A stretch of 61,175 nucleotides of DNA from Gemmatimonadota bacterium (GTDB taxonomy: Bacteria > Gemmatimonadota > Gemmatimonadetes > Gemmatimonadales > GWC2-71-9). How positions within the stretch are numbered: position 1 is the first letter of the stretch; the number at the start of each line of letters is the position of its first letter. The stretch spans positions 1-61,175 of the forward strand of contig JAOTWJ010000005.1 of assembly GCA_029862925.1 (NCBI GenBank). The letters are read 5' to 3'. Both the position numbers and the translations under genes were made by a program. Shown here piece after piece: positions 34,887 to 43,930 of this stretch. The notes beneath the pieces were generated by a model. That model worked only from the letters and a program-made list of their open reading frames with translations, ran no database searches and had not been told where the DNA came from.

Positions 34887-36034
34887 CGGTCGATTGGACG
34901 CTCGAGTGTTCGGCCTGCGCGGCGGTGAGCGGTGCGGACGGGTTGCCGACGGTCTGCTCCGCGTGCGGGCAACCCTGGCTGGTGCGCTATGACCGGCGGC
35001 CCGACCCGGCGCTGCGCGGCGTCCTGCGCGAACGCCCGGCCACCATGTGGCGCTACCGCGAGTGGCTGCCGGTGGGCCAGGGCGAGGAGCCCGTCTCGCT
35101 CGGCGAAGGCATGACACCGCTGGTGCGGGCCCCGACGCTGGAGCGCGCGCTGGGCGTGGCGACCGTGTGGATCAAGGACGAGGCGCAGAATCCCACGGGT
35201 TCGTTCAAGGCCCGCGGGATGTCGGCGGCCGTCACACGCGCCGCCGCCGCCGGCACCCCCCGCTTCACCGTGCCGACGGCGGGCAACGCGGGCGTGGCGC
35301 TCAGTGCCTACGGGGCGCGCGCCGGCCGGGCCGTCCGGATCTACGCGCCGCGCACCACCCCCGGCCGCCTGCTCGAGCAGATGCGGATCCACGGGGGTGA
35401 GGTGGTGGTGCAGGATGGGCACATCGGCGACTGCGGGCGCGCCTCGCGCGCCTGGGCCGAGGACAGCGGCGCCTTCGACGTGTCCACGCTGCGCGAGCCG
35501 TATCGGATCGAGGGCAAGAAGACCCTGGGGCTCGAGATTGCGGAGCAACTAGGGTGGACGCTGCCGGACGTGATCGTGTACCCCACGGGCGGGGGAACGG
35601 GCCTCATCGGGATGTGGAAGGCCTTCACCGAGCTTCGGGCCGCTGGGTGGCTCGCCGCCGAGGCGCGGACGCGCCTCGTCAGCGTGCAGGCGACCGGCTG
35701 CGCCCCCGTCGTGCGGGCGTGGCAGGCTGGCACTCCCCGGACGTCCGCCTGGGAGGATCCGGTGACGGTGGCCAGCGGTCTGCGCGTGCCCGCTCCGTTG
35801 GGCGGGGCCCTCGTGCTGCGGGCCCTGCGGGAGACCGGGGGAACGGCGGTGGCGGTGACGGACGAGGTGCTCAGCGCGGCCGAGCGCCGGGTGGCGGTGG
35901 AGGAAGGGCTGGACATGTGTCCCGAGGGCGGTGCGGCGGTGGCCGCGCTCGGCGATCTCGTCCGCACCGGCTTCGTGCGGGCCGACGCGCGGGTGGTGGT
36001 GTTCAACACCGGTGCCGGGTGGCTTTACCGGTAA
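34883..36034 (+). CDS. thrC: threonine synthase
   Basis: A 383-residue PLP enzyme making threonine from O-phosphohomoserine. An N-terminal zinc-ribbon-like piece has CSAC (9-12) and a second CSAC near 30-33. SLGEGMTPLV precedes the PLP-lysine motif NPTGSFKARGMSAAV near residue 105-118. The TPTGGGTGLIG-type phosphate loop (YPTGGGTGLIGMWK) lies near 232. This is the short archaeal/Thermus-like class of ThrC. It overlaps uvrC by 4 bases. Confidence 0.9.
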   Translation: MTVDWTLECSACAAVSGADGLPTVCSACGQPWLVRYDRRPDPALRGVLRERPATMWRYREWLPVGQGEEPVSLGEGMTPLVRAPTLERALGVATVWIKDEAQNPTGSFKARGMSAAVTRAAAAGTPRFTVPTAGNAGVALSAYGARAGRAVRIYAPRTTPGRLLEQMRIHGGEVVVQDGHIGDCGRASRAWAEDSGAFDVSTLREPYRIEGKKTLGLEIAEQLGWTLPDVIVYPTGGGTGLIGMWKAFTELRAAGWLAAEARTRLVSVQATGCAPVVRAWQAGTPRTSAWEDPVTVASGLRVPAPLGGALVLRALRETGGTAVAVTDEVLSAAERRVAVEEGLDMCPEGGAAVAALGDLVRTGFVRADARVVVFNTGAGWLYR

Positions 36035-36063
36035 CCGCTGGTGATATTTCAAGGTTGGGTTAC

Positions 36064-37305
36064 ATGCGCATCGCCATTCTCGATCCCGCCGCGGGCATCA
36101 GCGGCGACATGCTGCTCGGCGCCCTGATCGATGCCGGCGCGCCGCGCACGTGGCTCGAGGGACTGCCGGCCCGACTTGGCTTTCCGGACGTGCGGATGCG
36201 CGTGCGCAAGGTCCAGCGGACCTCGCTCGCGGCGACGAAGGTCGATGTCGAGCTGCCCGATGGCGCGATCGCGCGGGACGAGCACCACGCGCCCGACGCC
36301 GCGCACGGGCGCCACGTCGGCGAGTTGATGGAACTCGTGCGTCGGGCGCCGCTCTCCGCCGCCGTGCAAGAACGGGCGCTCCGAGCGTTCGAGTTGATCG
36401 GGGTGGCGGAAGCGCGGGTGCACGGCACGACGCCGGAGCGGGTGCACCTGCACGAAGTCGGGGCGATGGACGCGGTGCTCGACATCGTCGGCGGCATCGA
36501 GGGGTTCGAGCGGTTGGGTGTCGGGGCCGTGTACAACCTGCCGGTTGCCACCGGCACCGGGTGGGTCACCACGGCGCATGGGCGACTCCCGGTGCCGGCT
36601 CCGGCGACGGCGGTGCTGCTCGAAGGCGTGGCGGTCGTCTCGGGCGGTCCGGTGGAGGGCGAGGCGACCACGCCCACCGGCGCGGCACTGCTGCGCGTCC
36701 TGTCCCAGGGGCGGCCGCCGTCGGCGTGGCGGATGGTCGGCTCGGGTTGGGGAGCCGGGGAGCGTGATCCGGCCGCCTATCCCAACGCGCTGCGGCTGCT
36801 TCTGGCGGAGGCGGCGGGCGAAGCCGGGGTGGTCGAGGTGCTCGCCACCGACCTCGACGACCTGAGCCCGGAATACGTGGAGCCGCTGCGCGCCGCCGTG
36901 CTGGCGGCCGGGGCGGTGGACTGTCTGGCCTGGCCCGTATATGGGAAAAAGGGCCGGGTCGCCACTCGCGTGGAGGTGCTGGTCGCGGCCGAACGCGCGG
37001 ACCACGTGGTGGAGACGCTGTTCCGCCACAGCCCGACGGCGGGCGTGCGGCGCGCGACGACGACGCGCGTGACGCTGCCTCGCCGCGAAGAGATCGTGGA
37101 ACTCCAGGCGGGCGTGCAGGTACGCGTCAAAGTGTGGCAGGGGCCGGATGGCCCGCGGCTCAAAGCGGAGTATGACGATGTCCTGACCGCCGCCGACCGC
37201 CTGGGAGTGCCGGCGTGGCAATTGGCCCGCGAGGTGGAACGCCGGGCTTCGGGCGAGGTAATCGAGGGAAGGACCAACAACCAGCGCAACGAGGAGCGAG
37301 CATGA
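36064..37305 (+). CDS. larC: LarC-type nickel insertion protein (nickel-pincer cofactor)
   Basis: A 413-residue protein of the TIGR00299/LarC family. LarC inserts nickel into pyridinium-3,5-bisthiocarboxylate mononucleotide. The start DPAAGISGDMLLGALIDAG and HLHEVGAMDAVLDIVG are diagnostic, as is DLDDLSPEYVEPL in the C-terminal nickel-binding half. In Lactobacillus LarC comes from larC1/larC2 by a ribosomal frameshift; here it is one continuous frame. larA, larB and larE are not in the window. It starts 29 bases after thrC and overlaps the TPR gene. Confidence 0.9.
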   Translation: MRIAILDPAAGISGDMLLGALIDAGAPRTWLEGLPARLGFPDVRMRVRKVQRTSLAATKVDVELPDGAIARDEHHAPDAAHGRHVGELMELVRRAPLSAAVQERALRAFELIGVAEARVHGTTPERVHLHEVGAMDAVLDIVGGIEGFERLGVGAVYNLPVATGTGWVTTAHGRLPVPAPATAVLLEGVAVVSGGPVEGEATTPTGAALLRVLSQGRPPSAWRMVGSGWGAGERDPAAYPNALRLLLAEAAGEAGVVEVLATDLDDLSPEYVEPLRAAVLAAGAVDCLAWPVYGKKGRVATRVEVLVAAERADHVVETLFRHSPTAGVRRATTTRVTLPRREEIVELQAGVQVRVKVWQGPDGPRLKAEYDDVLTAADRLGVPAWQLAREVERRASGEVIEGRTNNQRNEERA

Positions 37306-38729
37306 GGCAGTTGGTGATCGCGGTAACGGCAGCCCTCTGCGTGGCGGCACCGACGGGTGCGGCGGCGCAGGCACGCGGCTTCATCCCGCCGGACTGCGAC
37401 TTGAACAAGGGACACTACTTGGTCAACAGCGCCAACCTGTACCTGCAGAATGCGGCGCGCACCCGCTTTCAGGATCAGCGGGAACGGGACTTGAAGGACG
37501 CCCGGCGCGTGTTGCTCCAGGCCATCGATCAGGGGCAGGACCAGAACGGCGCCGTGTGGTATTTCCTAGGACGCTACTACGCGGAGATGAACGACCTCGA
37601 CGGCGTGGACTCGTCGTTCACGCGCGCGGCGTCGCTCATCCCCCAGTGTGGCGCCGATATCAACACCCATCGCCGGCGGCTGTGGGTGCCGTTGCTCAAC
37701 GCCGGCGTGGACGCCATCCGGTCAGGGGACACGGAGACGGCGATGGCCCGACTCCGCCGCGCCAACCAGATCTTCGGCGGCGAGCCGCCCGGGTTCTACT
37801 ACCTCGGGCAGTTGTACGCGGGCCGGCAGGAGCGTGACAGCGCGGTGACGTACTTCCGGCGCGCGCTCGCCGTCGCTTCGGACAGCGCCAACCGGGAGAA
37901 CGCGCAGTACGCGGAAGTCCGGCGCGATGCGGTGTTCAACCTGGCGCTCCTGTACCAGCGGGCGCAGTTGTACGATTCCGCGATCGTGTGGTTCCGGCGC
38001 TACCGGACCATGCAGCCCAACGACCAACAGGCGCTGACGGGGATGGCGGCGACCCTCGAAGAGGCGGGCCGGGAGGCCGAGGCGCTGGCGCTCTACGACA
38101 GCGTGCTGATGCGGGCGGATTCGATGCCGCCGCTCAACCTGTTCGAGGCCGGTGTCGCCATGTTCCGGGCCAAGCGCTACCAGCGTGCGGCGGAGGCGTT
38201 CTCCAGCGGCCTGCAGCGCAACCCCCACTACCGGGACGCGCTGTTCAATCTCGCGAACACGTACCTCTCGCTCGCGAACACCATCGACACGACGCTGCCC
38301 AAGGCGCAGCAGGCCACGCTGCGGAAGGAGTACGGCGAGAAGATGGGGCCGGTCCTGGCTCAGCTCCTGGCCGTCGATCCGCAGAACAATTCGGTGCGCC
38401 GGTTGCTCGCGGCCTCCTACCAGCTGCGGGACCTGTCGGATTCGACGCTGGCCGTGCTCGAGCGGATCGAGGCCATGCCCTTCGACGTGACCGTCAGCCA
38501 GTTTCAGCGACTCGCGCGGGGGTACGACGTCCGGGGGCTTCTGACCAACATGAAGGCGGCCGAGACCGCCGTGCCGGCCCTCACGTTCGAGTTCCTGAAC
38601 GCGCAGGGGGAAACCGTCGAGACGATTGCGGTCGACGGGCGCACGCTCGAGCCGGAGGGCCTGGCGCCGTTCGCGATGGCCCCCACGGCCGAGGGAATCG
38701 TGGCCTGGCGGTACCGCGTCGGCACCTGA
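37302..38729 (+). CDS. secreted TPR-repeat protein (copy 1 of a paralogous pair)
   Basis: A 475-residue protein with a signal peptide (AVTAALCVAAPTGAAAQ). Mature residues carry a conserved start, GHYLVNSANLYLQNAARTRF and WYFLGRYYAEMNDLDGVDS, then several tetratricopeptide repeats (about 140-380). A beta-rich C-terminus (PALTFEFLNAQGETVETI to VAWRYRVG) follows. The protein at 38987 has the same order and matching ends, so they are paralogues. The function is unknown; it is probably a periplasmic scaffold. The ATG overlaps larC as ATGA. Confidence 0.8.
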   Translation: MRQLVIAVTAALCVAAPTGAAAQARGFIPPDCDLNKGHYLVNSANLYLQNAARTRFQDQRERDLKDARRVLLQAIDQGQDQNGAVWYFLGRYYAEMNDLDGVDSSFTRAASLIPQCGADINTHRRRLWVPLLNAGVDAIRSGDTETAMARLRRANQIFGGEPPGFYYLGQLYAGRQERDSAVTYFRRALAVASDSANRENAQYAEVRRDAVFNLALLYQRAQLYDSAIVWFRRYRTMQPNDQQALTGMAATLEEAGREAEALALYDSVLMRADSMPPLNLFEAGVAMFRAKRYQRAAEAFSSGLQRNPHYRDALFNLANTYLSLANTIDTTLPKAQQATLRKEYGEKMGPVLAQLLAVDPQNNSVRRLLAASYQLRDLSDSTLAVLERIEAMPFDVTVSQFQRLARGYDVRGLLTNMKAAETAVPALTFEFLNAQGETVETIAVDGRTLEPEGLAPFAMAPTAEGIVAWRYRVGT

Positions 38730-38735
38730 CGTTGC

Positions 38736-38765
38736 TTGACAATCGGGGCGGAGGCTCGGCATACT
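38736..38765 (+). promoter_or_regulatory. promoter of tRNA-Gly
   Basis: TTGACA (38736-38741, perfect -35) is separated by 18 bases from CATACT (38760-38765, 4/6 to the -10). Initiation would fall just before the tRNA at 38779. Confidence 0.75.
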
Positions 38766-38778
38766 CCGCCCCGCACAC

Positions 38779-38851
<73 letters not shown>

Positions 38852-38853
38852 CT

Positions 38854-38886
38854 GACGCCGGCTCGGCGAAGACCCGAGCCGGCGTC
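38854..38886 (+). terminator. terminator after tRNA-Gly
   Basis: A 13-bp perfect stem (GACGCCGGCTCGG / CCGAGCCGGCGTC) with a 7-base loop starts two bases after the tRNA. A short GCCGTTTG tail follows. Confidence 0.75.
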
Positions 38887-38986
38887 GCCGTTTGTGGCCG
38901 AGGTGGCTCGACCGCCTTCCGCCCGCCGGTCCCGCCCGTAGCTTTCCCAACGCGCACGCGACGGATCCCATGCCTGGGGAGTGCCC

Positions 38987-40615
38987 ATGCCGACACTGGG
39001 TCGCACCTTCGTCGTGGTCGCGTGGACAGGCCTCGCCGCAACGCCTCTCGCGGCGCAAGGCACGTGGGTTGGGCATCAGGACCCCTGCCGTGTGTCCACC
39101 GGCCACTTTCTCGTCAAGAGTGCCGTCCTGTACCTCAAACAGGCGGTGGAAACCCGGTTCCCGGATCAGCGTGACGGGCGCCTGAACGAGGCGTACCGCG
39201 TGCTCATGCGCGCGTTCAGCGAAGCGGGGCAGGGGGACAACGCGGCGGCGTGGTACTACCTGGGTCGCTACTACGTGGAGCGCGCCGATCCGAGCGGGGC
39301 CGACTCGGCCTTCCGGCGGACGCTGGAGCTGGCGCCGGAGTGCCAGCCGGATGTCGCGCTGTACACCGGCCGGTTGGCGGCGTTGGCGCTCGCCGAGGCG
39401 CTCACGGCCTGGGGCGCCGGCCATCGCGACTCCGCCGTCGCGGCGTTCCGGCTGGCGCGGGGTCTGGACCCCATGGACGCGGAGATCCCACTGTACGCCA
39501 GCATCATGTACGCCTCGATGAGCGAGCCCGATTCGGCGGCCGCGCTCCTCGAGGTCGGGCTGAAAGCGGCCGAGACGGATACGACGCACGCGACCCGGAT
39601 GAAGCAGGCCGAGCTGGAGGTCGCCCGCGCCTACGAGACGCGTGCCTGGAGCCTGCCCGCCGTGCAGACCGTCGCGCAGACCCGCGCCCGACGCGACTCC
39701 ACGGCGCCACGCGTGGCCCCGGACTCCGCGCTCCGCGCGCGCATGCTGGCGGATGTGGCGGAGATTCGCGCCCGGGGGCGGCATCTCGACGCGCAGTCCC
39801 TGGCCACCTTCCAACGGGAGTCGACGCTGGTCGAGGATCGGCTTGCGGCGACGCGGCGCACGCTCGACAGCCTCACCGCCAAAGCCGCCGCCGACAGCCA
39901 GGCCGTCGTCGAGGCGCTCGCGCCGGCCATCCGCTACTACCGACGATACGGCGAGCGGTACCCCGACGACGCGACGGCGGCGCTGCAGCTGCTGCGGCTC
40001 GAAACGGCGGCAGGCGACCAGCCGGCGGTCCGGAGGCTGGTCGAGCGGCTCGCGGCGAGCAAGGCAGACGGTGCGGCCCTGGTGCAGGCCGCCCTGGGGC
40101 TCTACGGCGACGGGCTGGCCGAGCCGGCGGGGACGCTGCTCGACGCGGTCCTCGGGCGGAACCCGTTTGATCACCGGGCGCTTTCCGTCCTCGTGCACGT
40201 GCGGTACGCCACCGGTCAGGCGGAGGCGCTGCGAGACGCGGCCGAGCGGCTCGTCGCCATCGATCCTCTCAACCCGTCCGGCGCGCGCGCCATGGCGCTG
40301 GTGTGGGACCTGGCGGGCCAACCGGACTCCGTGCGACGCTACCTCGCCCAGGCCGACACCGGGCTCGCGTGGCACATCACCATCACGCAGTTTGCGTCCA
40401 CCGACCGGAGCACGTCGGTGAACGGGTCCGTGCGCAACGGCGCCGGACGCGCGCTGCCCGCCCTTACGCTCGACTTCGAGTTTCTCGACGCCGCCGGCAC
40501 GGTCCTGTACACGGCCAGCGCCGACATCCCCCCGATCGAGCCCCGGCGGACGGCGACGCTCTCCGTCCGCGTTGAAGAGGGCGGCGCGGTGGCTTGGCGG
40601 TACCGGAAGCGCTGA
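38987..40615 (+). CDS. secreted TPR-repeat protein (copy 2 of a paralogous pair)
   Basis: A 542-residue protein. ATG 38987 sits 5 bases after GGGGAG and gives the signal peptide TFVVVAWTGLAATPLAAQ. GHFLVKSAVLYLKQAVETRF and WYYLGRYYVERADPSGADS align with the copy at 37302. The C-terminus PALTLDFEFLDAAGTVLY to VAWRYRKR aligns too. The middle is longer, with an Arg/Ala-rich helical insertion near residues 230-310. It has its own upstream gap after the tRNA terminator and ends before a strong terminator. The function is unknown. Confidence 0.8.
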   Translation: MPTLGRTFVVVAWTGLAATPLAAQGTWVGHQDPCRVSTGHFLVKSAVLYLKQAVETRFPDQRDGRLNEAYRVLMRAFSEAGQGDNAAAWYYLGRYYVERADPSGADSAFRRTLELAPECQPDVALYTGRLAALALAEALTAWGAGHRDSAVAAFRLARGLDPMDAEIPLYASIMYASMSEPDSAAALLEVGLKAAETDTTHATRMKQAELEVARAYETRAWSLPAVQTVAQTRARRDSTAPRVAPDSALRARMLADVAEIRARGRHLDAQSLATFQRESTLVEDRLAATRRTLDSLTAKAAADSQAVVEALAPAIRYYRRYGERYPDDATAALQLLRLETAAGDQPAVRRLVERLAASKADGAALVQAALGLYGDGLAEPAGTLLDAVLGRNPFDHRALSVLVHVRYATGQAEALRDAAERLVAIDPLNPSGARAMALVWDLAGQPDSVRRYLAQADTGLAWHITITQFASTDRSTSVNGSVRNGAGRALPALTLDFEFLDAAGTVLYTASADIPPIEPRRTATLSVRVEEGGAVAWRYRKR

Positions 40616-40643
40616 GGCCGTGGCGGAGGAACGGCGGCAGCGG

Positions 40644-40649
40644 TAGAAT
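40644..40649 (+). promoter_or_regulatory. possible -10 element upstream of the DUF512 gene
   Basis: TAGAAT is a 5/6 match to the -10 hexamer, but the region 17 bases upstream (TGGCGG) is a poor -35. If used, transcription would run straight into the hairpin at 40672. Confidence 0.3.
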
Positions 40650-40671
40650 ACGACGGCGCCGATGGCGCCCC

Positions 40672-40701
40672 GGAGGGAGGGGAGGACCCCTCCCTCCTTT
40701 T
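40672..40701 (+). terminator. intrinsic terminator (possible attenuator) before DUF512 gene
   Basis: A perfect 11-bp stem (GGAGGGAGGGG / CCCCTCCCTCC) with a 4-base loop is followed by TTTT. It lies 56 bases after the TPR stop and 29 bases before the next start, so it ends the TPR transcript. It could also attenuate a transcript starting near 40656. Confidence 0.85.
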
Positions 40702-40730
40702 GCTCCCCGTCCCCGAGTGCGGTCCGCCCG

Positions 40731-42008
40731 ATGATCCGCGTCCAATCCGTCAGCCCCGACAGCCTCGGCGCCGAGTTGGGCCTAGCGCCCGGCACCGAGC
40801 TGCTGGCGATCGGCGGTCGCGCGCTGGAGGACTTCCTCGACTGGGAGTTCCTCTCGGCCGACGAGCACTTCGTGCTGCTGGCGCGGCTTCCCGACGGCGA
40901 GACCGTCGAATTCGACGTCGAGCGCCCGGAAGGGCTGCCGATGGGGGTCGAACTCGAGCCGCCGCGCATCCGCCGCTGCGCCAACCGGTGCGATTTCTGC
41001 TTCGTCGACGGCCTGCCTGCGGGCCTGCGCGACAACCTCTACATCCGCGACGACGATTACCGGCTCTCGTTCCGCTACGGCAACTTCGCGACGCTCACCA
41101 ACCTCAAGCCGAAGGACATCGCCCGGATTTTGGAGTACCGGCTCTCGCCGCTGTACGTGTCCGTCCACGCGACCGATCCGGTGATCCGACGCCGTCTGCT
41201 GCGGAACCCGCGCGCGCCGGCGATCATCCCGCAGCTGCGCTCGCTGGCCGCGGGCGGCATCTCCGTCCACACGCAGATCGTGCTGCAGCCGGGCGTGAAC
41301 GACGGCGCGGTGCTCGAGCAGAGCCTCGAGGATCTGTGGGCGCTGGGTGACCCGGTGCTGTCGGTCTCGGTGGTGCCGGTCGGACTCACCGAGTTCAGCA
41401 AGCTCCATCTGGTGCACGAGCCCGGACGGGATGCCTGCCGGGCCGCCGTGGACGTCGTCCACCGCCAGGCGGAGCGGGCCGAGCCCGCGCGCGGGCACCG
41501 CTGGGTCCATGGTTCGGACGAGCTCTATCTGGTGGCCGAGCGCGAGCTGCCGCCGGCCGAGTGGTACGGCGACTTCGAGCAGGTCGAGAACGGGGTCGGG
41601 AGCGTGCGCTTCCTGCAGGGGCGCGTGGCTGCCTACCGCGACGCGCTGCCGCGGCTGGTGGGGCGGCGGGTGGGGGTGCTCACGGGGACCGCGATGGGCC
41701 GCCTCATGCCCCAGGTGATGGCGGACCTCGAAGCGCGCACCGCCGCGCGGTTCGAGGTGATCGCGCTCGCGAACGAACTCTTCGGACCCTCGGTGACGAC
41801 CGCGGCACTGCTGCCGGGTCGGGCCTTCGCGCAGGCGCTCGCCGCCCGCGCCGATCTCGATCTCGCCCTGCTGCCGGCGGAGGCGGTGAACGATGCGGGA
41901 CTGTTCATGGACGACCTCTCCAGCGCCGACCTCGCGGCGGGCGTCCCGTGCCCCATCCGCTTCTCCCACGATTTTGGTGATGCGCTGATCGCATCGGATT
42001 GGGTATGA
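40731..42008 (+). CDS. DUF512 radical-SAM-like Fe-S protein with PDZ-like N-terminus
   Basis: A 425-residue protein. A PDZ-like N-terminal segment (SPDSLGAELGLAPGTELLAI) leads to a cysteine cluster CANRCDFCFVDGLP near residues 84-97, the CxxxCxxC layout of radical SAM enzymes. FRYGNFATLTNL and YVSVHATDPVIRRRLLRNP follow, then the DUF512 domain (VGVLTGTAMGR) to the end. DUF512 genes are commonly adjacent to der, as here. The reaction is not known. Confidence 0.85.
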   Translation: MIRVQSVSPDSLGAELGLAPGTELLAIGGRALEDFLDWEFLSADEHFVLLARLPDGETVEFDVERPEGLPMGVELEPPRIRRCANRCDFCFVDGLPAGLRDNLYIRDDDYRLSFRYGNFATLTNLKPKDIARILEYRLSPLYVSVHATDPVIRRRLLRNPRAPAIIPQLRSLAAGGISVHTQIVLQPGVNDGAVLEQSLEDLWALGDPVLSVSVVPVGLTEFSKLHLVHEPGRDACRAAVDVVHRQAERAEPARGHRWVHGSDELYLVAERELPPAEWYGDFEQVENGVGSVRFLQGRVAAYRDALPRLVGRRVGVLTGTAMGRLMPQVMADLEARTAARFEVIALANELFGPSVTTAALLPGRAFAQALAARADLDLALLPAEAVNDAGLFMDDLSSADLAAGVPCPIRFSHDFGDALIASDWV

Positions 42009-43333
42009 AGCGGGCCACCATCGCCATCGTGGGACGGCCCAACGTGGGCAAGTCCACGCTGTTCAATCGCCTCGTCGGGGGCCGGCGCGCCATCGTCCAC
42101 GACCGCCCCGGGGTCACCCGGGATCGGCACTTCGCGCCGGCAACCTGGAACGGGCGGGACTTCTGGCTCGTGGACACGGGGGGATGGCTGGTCGGCGAGG
42201 AGGATCCGCTCACGGTCGCCATCCGGCGCCAAGTGGCCGTCGCGATAGCCGAGGCGGACGTGATCCTGTTCATGGTGGATGCCCGGGACGGGGTGCACCC
42301 GGCCGATCTCGCGGTCGCCGACCAGTTGCGTCCGTACCAGGATCGGGTCCTCGTCGTTGCCAACAAGATCGACGACCCGGCCGATGAACCCCTGGCCCAC
42401 CTGCCGTTCCACGAGCTGGGGCTTGGAGACCCCTGTCCCGTATCGGCGGGGACAGGCAAGGGGACCGGGGACCTGTTGGACCGCACCGTGGCCCTGCTGC
42501 CACGGGCGGCGCCGCACGACGATGACGCGGATGTGATCCAGGTCGCGGTCGTGGGGAGGCCAAATGTGGGAAAATCGAGCTTGGTCAATCAGATGCTGGG
42601 GGAGGAGCGCAACGTGGTGGCCCCGGAGGCCGGCACGACGCGCGACGCGGTGGACTCCCCCTTGCGGTATCAAGGTCTGACGCTCAACTTCATTGATACT
42701 GCGGGTTTACGGAGGCGGTCGAAAGTAGTGGATGAGGTCGAGTACTACTCGAGCCTCCGAACCGAGCGCGCCGTCGAGCGCGCCGACGTGTGCGTGCTCG
42801 TCGTGGATGCCAACGACGGCGTGCACGCGCAGGACCTGCGGGTCGCTGCGCACGTGTGGGACCGGGGGGCTGGGCTCATCATCGCCGTCAACAAGTGGGA
42901 CCTGATTCCGGAGAAGGACCCCAACACGGCGGAGCGAGGTCGGGCCGTCGTGACCGAGCGAGCGGCGTTTCTTGGTGACGTGCCTTTCGCGTACGTCTCG
43001 GCCCTGACAGGCCAGCGGGTACGGAAGATCCTGGACCTGATCGTCGCCGTTGCCGAGAGCCGGCAGCGGCGGGTGGCCACGGCGGACGTGAATCGTGTGC
43101 TGGAGGGACTGCTGCAGCGGCAGCAGCCGCCGCAGCGCGGCGGCCGGGAGGTCAAGATCCTGTACGGGACCCAGATCGGCACCGCGCCGCCCACGTTCGC
43201 GTTGGTCTCGAACGCACCGGAGGCGATTCCAGAGAACTACCAACGCTTCCTGGTGCATGGGTTCCGGGAGGCCTGGCGGTTTGAGGGGGTGCCGATCCGT
43301 CTCAAACTCCGACGCAAACGGGGCCGCCGATGA
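42005..43333 (+). CDS. der: ribosome-associated GTPase Der (EngA)
   Basis: A 442-residue tandem GTPase needed for 50S assembly. First G domain: GRPNVGKST near 9-17, DTGG, NKID. Second G domain: GRPNVGKSS near 182-190, DTAGLRRRSKV, NKWDLIP. The C-terminal KH-like domain ends KLRRKRGRR. ATG 42005 overlaps the upstream stop by 4 bases. An upstream in-frame TTG at 41999 is less likely. Confidence 0.96.
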   Translation: MKRATIAIVGRPNVGKSTLFNRLVGGRRAIVHDRPGVTRDRHFAPATWNGRDFWLVDTGGWLVGEEDPLTVAIRRQVAVAIAEADVILFMVDARDGVHPADLAVADQLRPYQDRVLVVANKIDDPADEPLAHLPFHELGLGDPCPVSAGTGKGTGDLLDRTVALLPRAAPHDDDADVIQVAVVGRPNVGKSSLVNQMLGEERNVVAPEAGTTRDAVDSPLRYQGLTLNFIDTAGLRRRSKVVDEVEYYSSLRTERAVERADVCVLVVDANDGVHAQDLRVAAHVWDRGAGLIIAVNKWDLIPEKDPNTAERGRAVVTERAAFLGDVPFAYVSALTGQRVRKILDLIVAVAESRQRRVATADVNRVLEGLLQRQQPPQRGGREVKILYGTQIGTAPPTFALVSNAPEAIPENYQRFLVHGFREAWRFEGVPIRLKLRRKRGRR

Positions 43334-43929
43334 GCCTGTGGCTCGCGCTCGCGGTGTCCTATCTCCTCGGGGCGATCCCGATGTCGTGGCTGGTCGGCCG
43401 GATCGGCGGCGTCGACTTGCGGGCGCACGGGAGCGGCAACCTGGGGGCAACCAACCTCTATCGGGTGCTCGGGTGGCGCTTTGCGATTCCGGCTGGGCTC
43501 TTCGATGTCGGGAAGGGCGCCCTGCCCACGCTCGTGTTGCCCGCCCGCGTGGGCACCGCGGATTGGCTTCCGCTGGCGGTGGGAGCCGCCGCCATCGTGG
43601 GGCACGTGTTCTCGGTGTTCGTGCGCTTTCGGGGAGGGAAGGGGGTGGCGACGGCGGCTGGTGTGGTGCTCGCGTTGGCACCAATCCCGCTGCTGGCAAG
43701 CGCCGTCGTCTGGGGGGCGGTGCTCAAGACCACGGGCTACGTGTCGCTCGCCTCGATGCTGGGTGCCGTGGCGTTCCCGTTCGCGGCCCTGGGCCTGGGG
43801 GCGGCAAACCCGTATGTGGTGCCGGTCGGGGCCGCGCTCGCGGCCTTCATCCTCTACACCCATCGCGCGAACATCCGTCGGCTGCTGGCGGGAACCGAAA
43901 ACCGGTTCGGCCGGCGGCGGGAGGCCTGA
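43330..43929 (+). CDS. plsY: acyl-phosphate glycerol-3-phosphate acyltransferase PlsY
   Basis: A 199-residue membrane acyltransferase starting phospholipid synthesis. LLGAIPMSWLVGRI, GSGNLGATNLYR near residue 36-47 and VRFRGGKGVATAAGVVLA near 98-115 are the three PlsY motifs. Multiple transmembrane helices are visible. It overlaps der by 4 bases and precedes gpsA, whose product is its substrate. Confidence 0.94.
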   Translation: MSLWLALAVSYLLGAIPMSWLVGRIGGVDLRAHGSGNLGATNLYRVLGWRFAIPAGLFDVGKGALPTLVLPARVGTADWLPLAVGAAAIVGHVFSVFVRFRGGKGVATAAGVVLALAPIPLLASAVVWGAVLKTTGYVSLASMLGAVAFPFAALGLGAANPYVVPVGAALAAFILYTHRANIRRLLAGTENRFGRRREA

Positions 43930-43930
43930 C

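Noticed and set aside
36040-36064. Promoter before larC (GATATT)
   Set aside because: The -10 match is 4/6 and no -35 is recognisable, so I did not list it.
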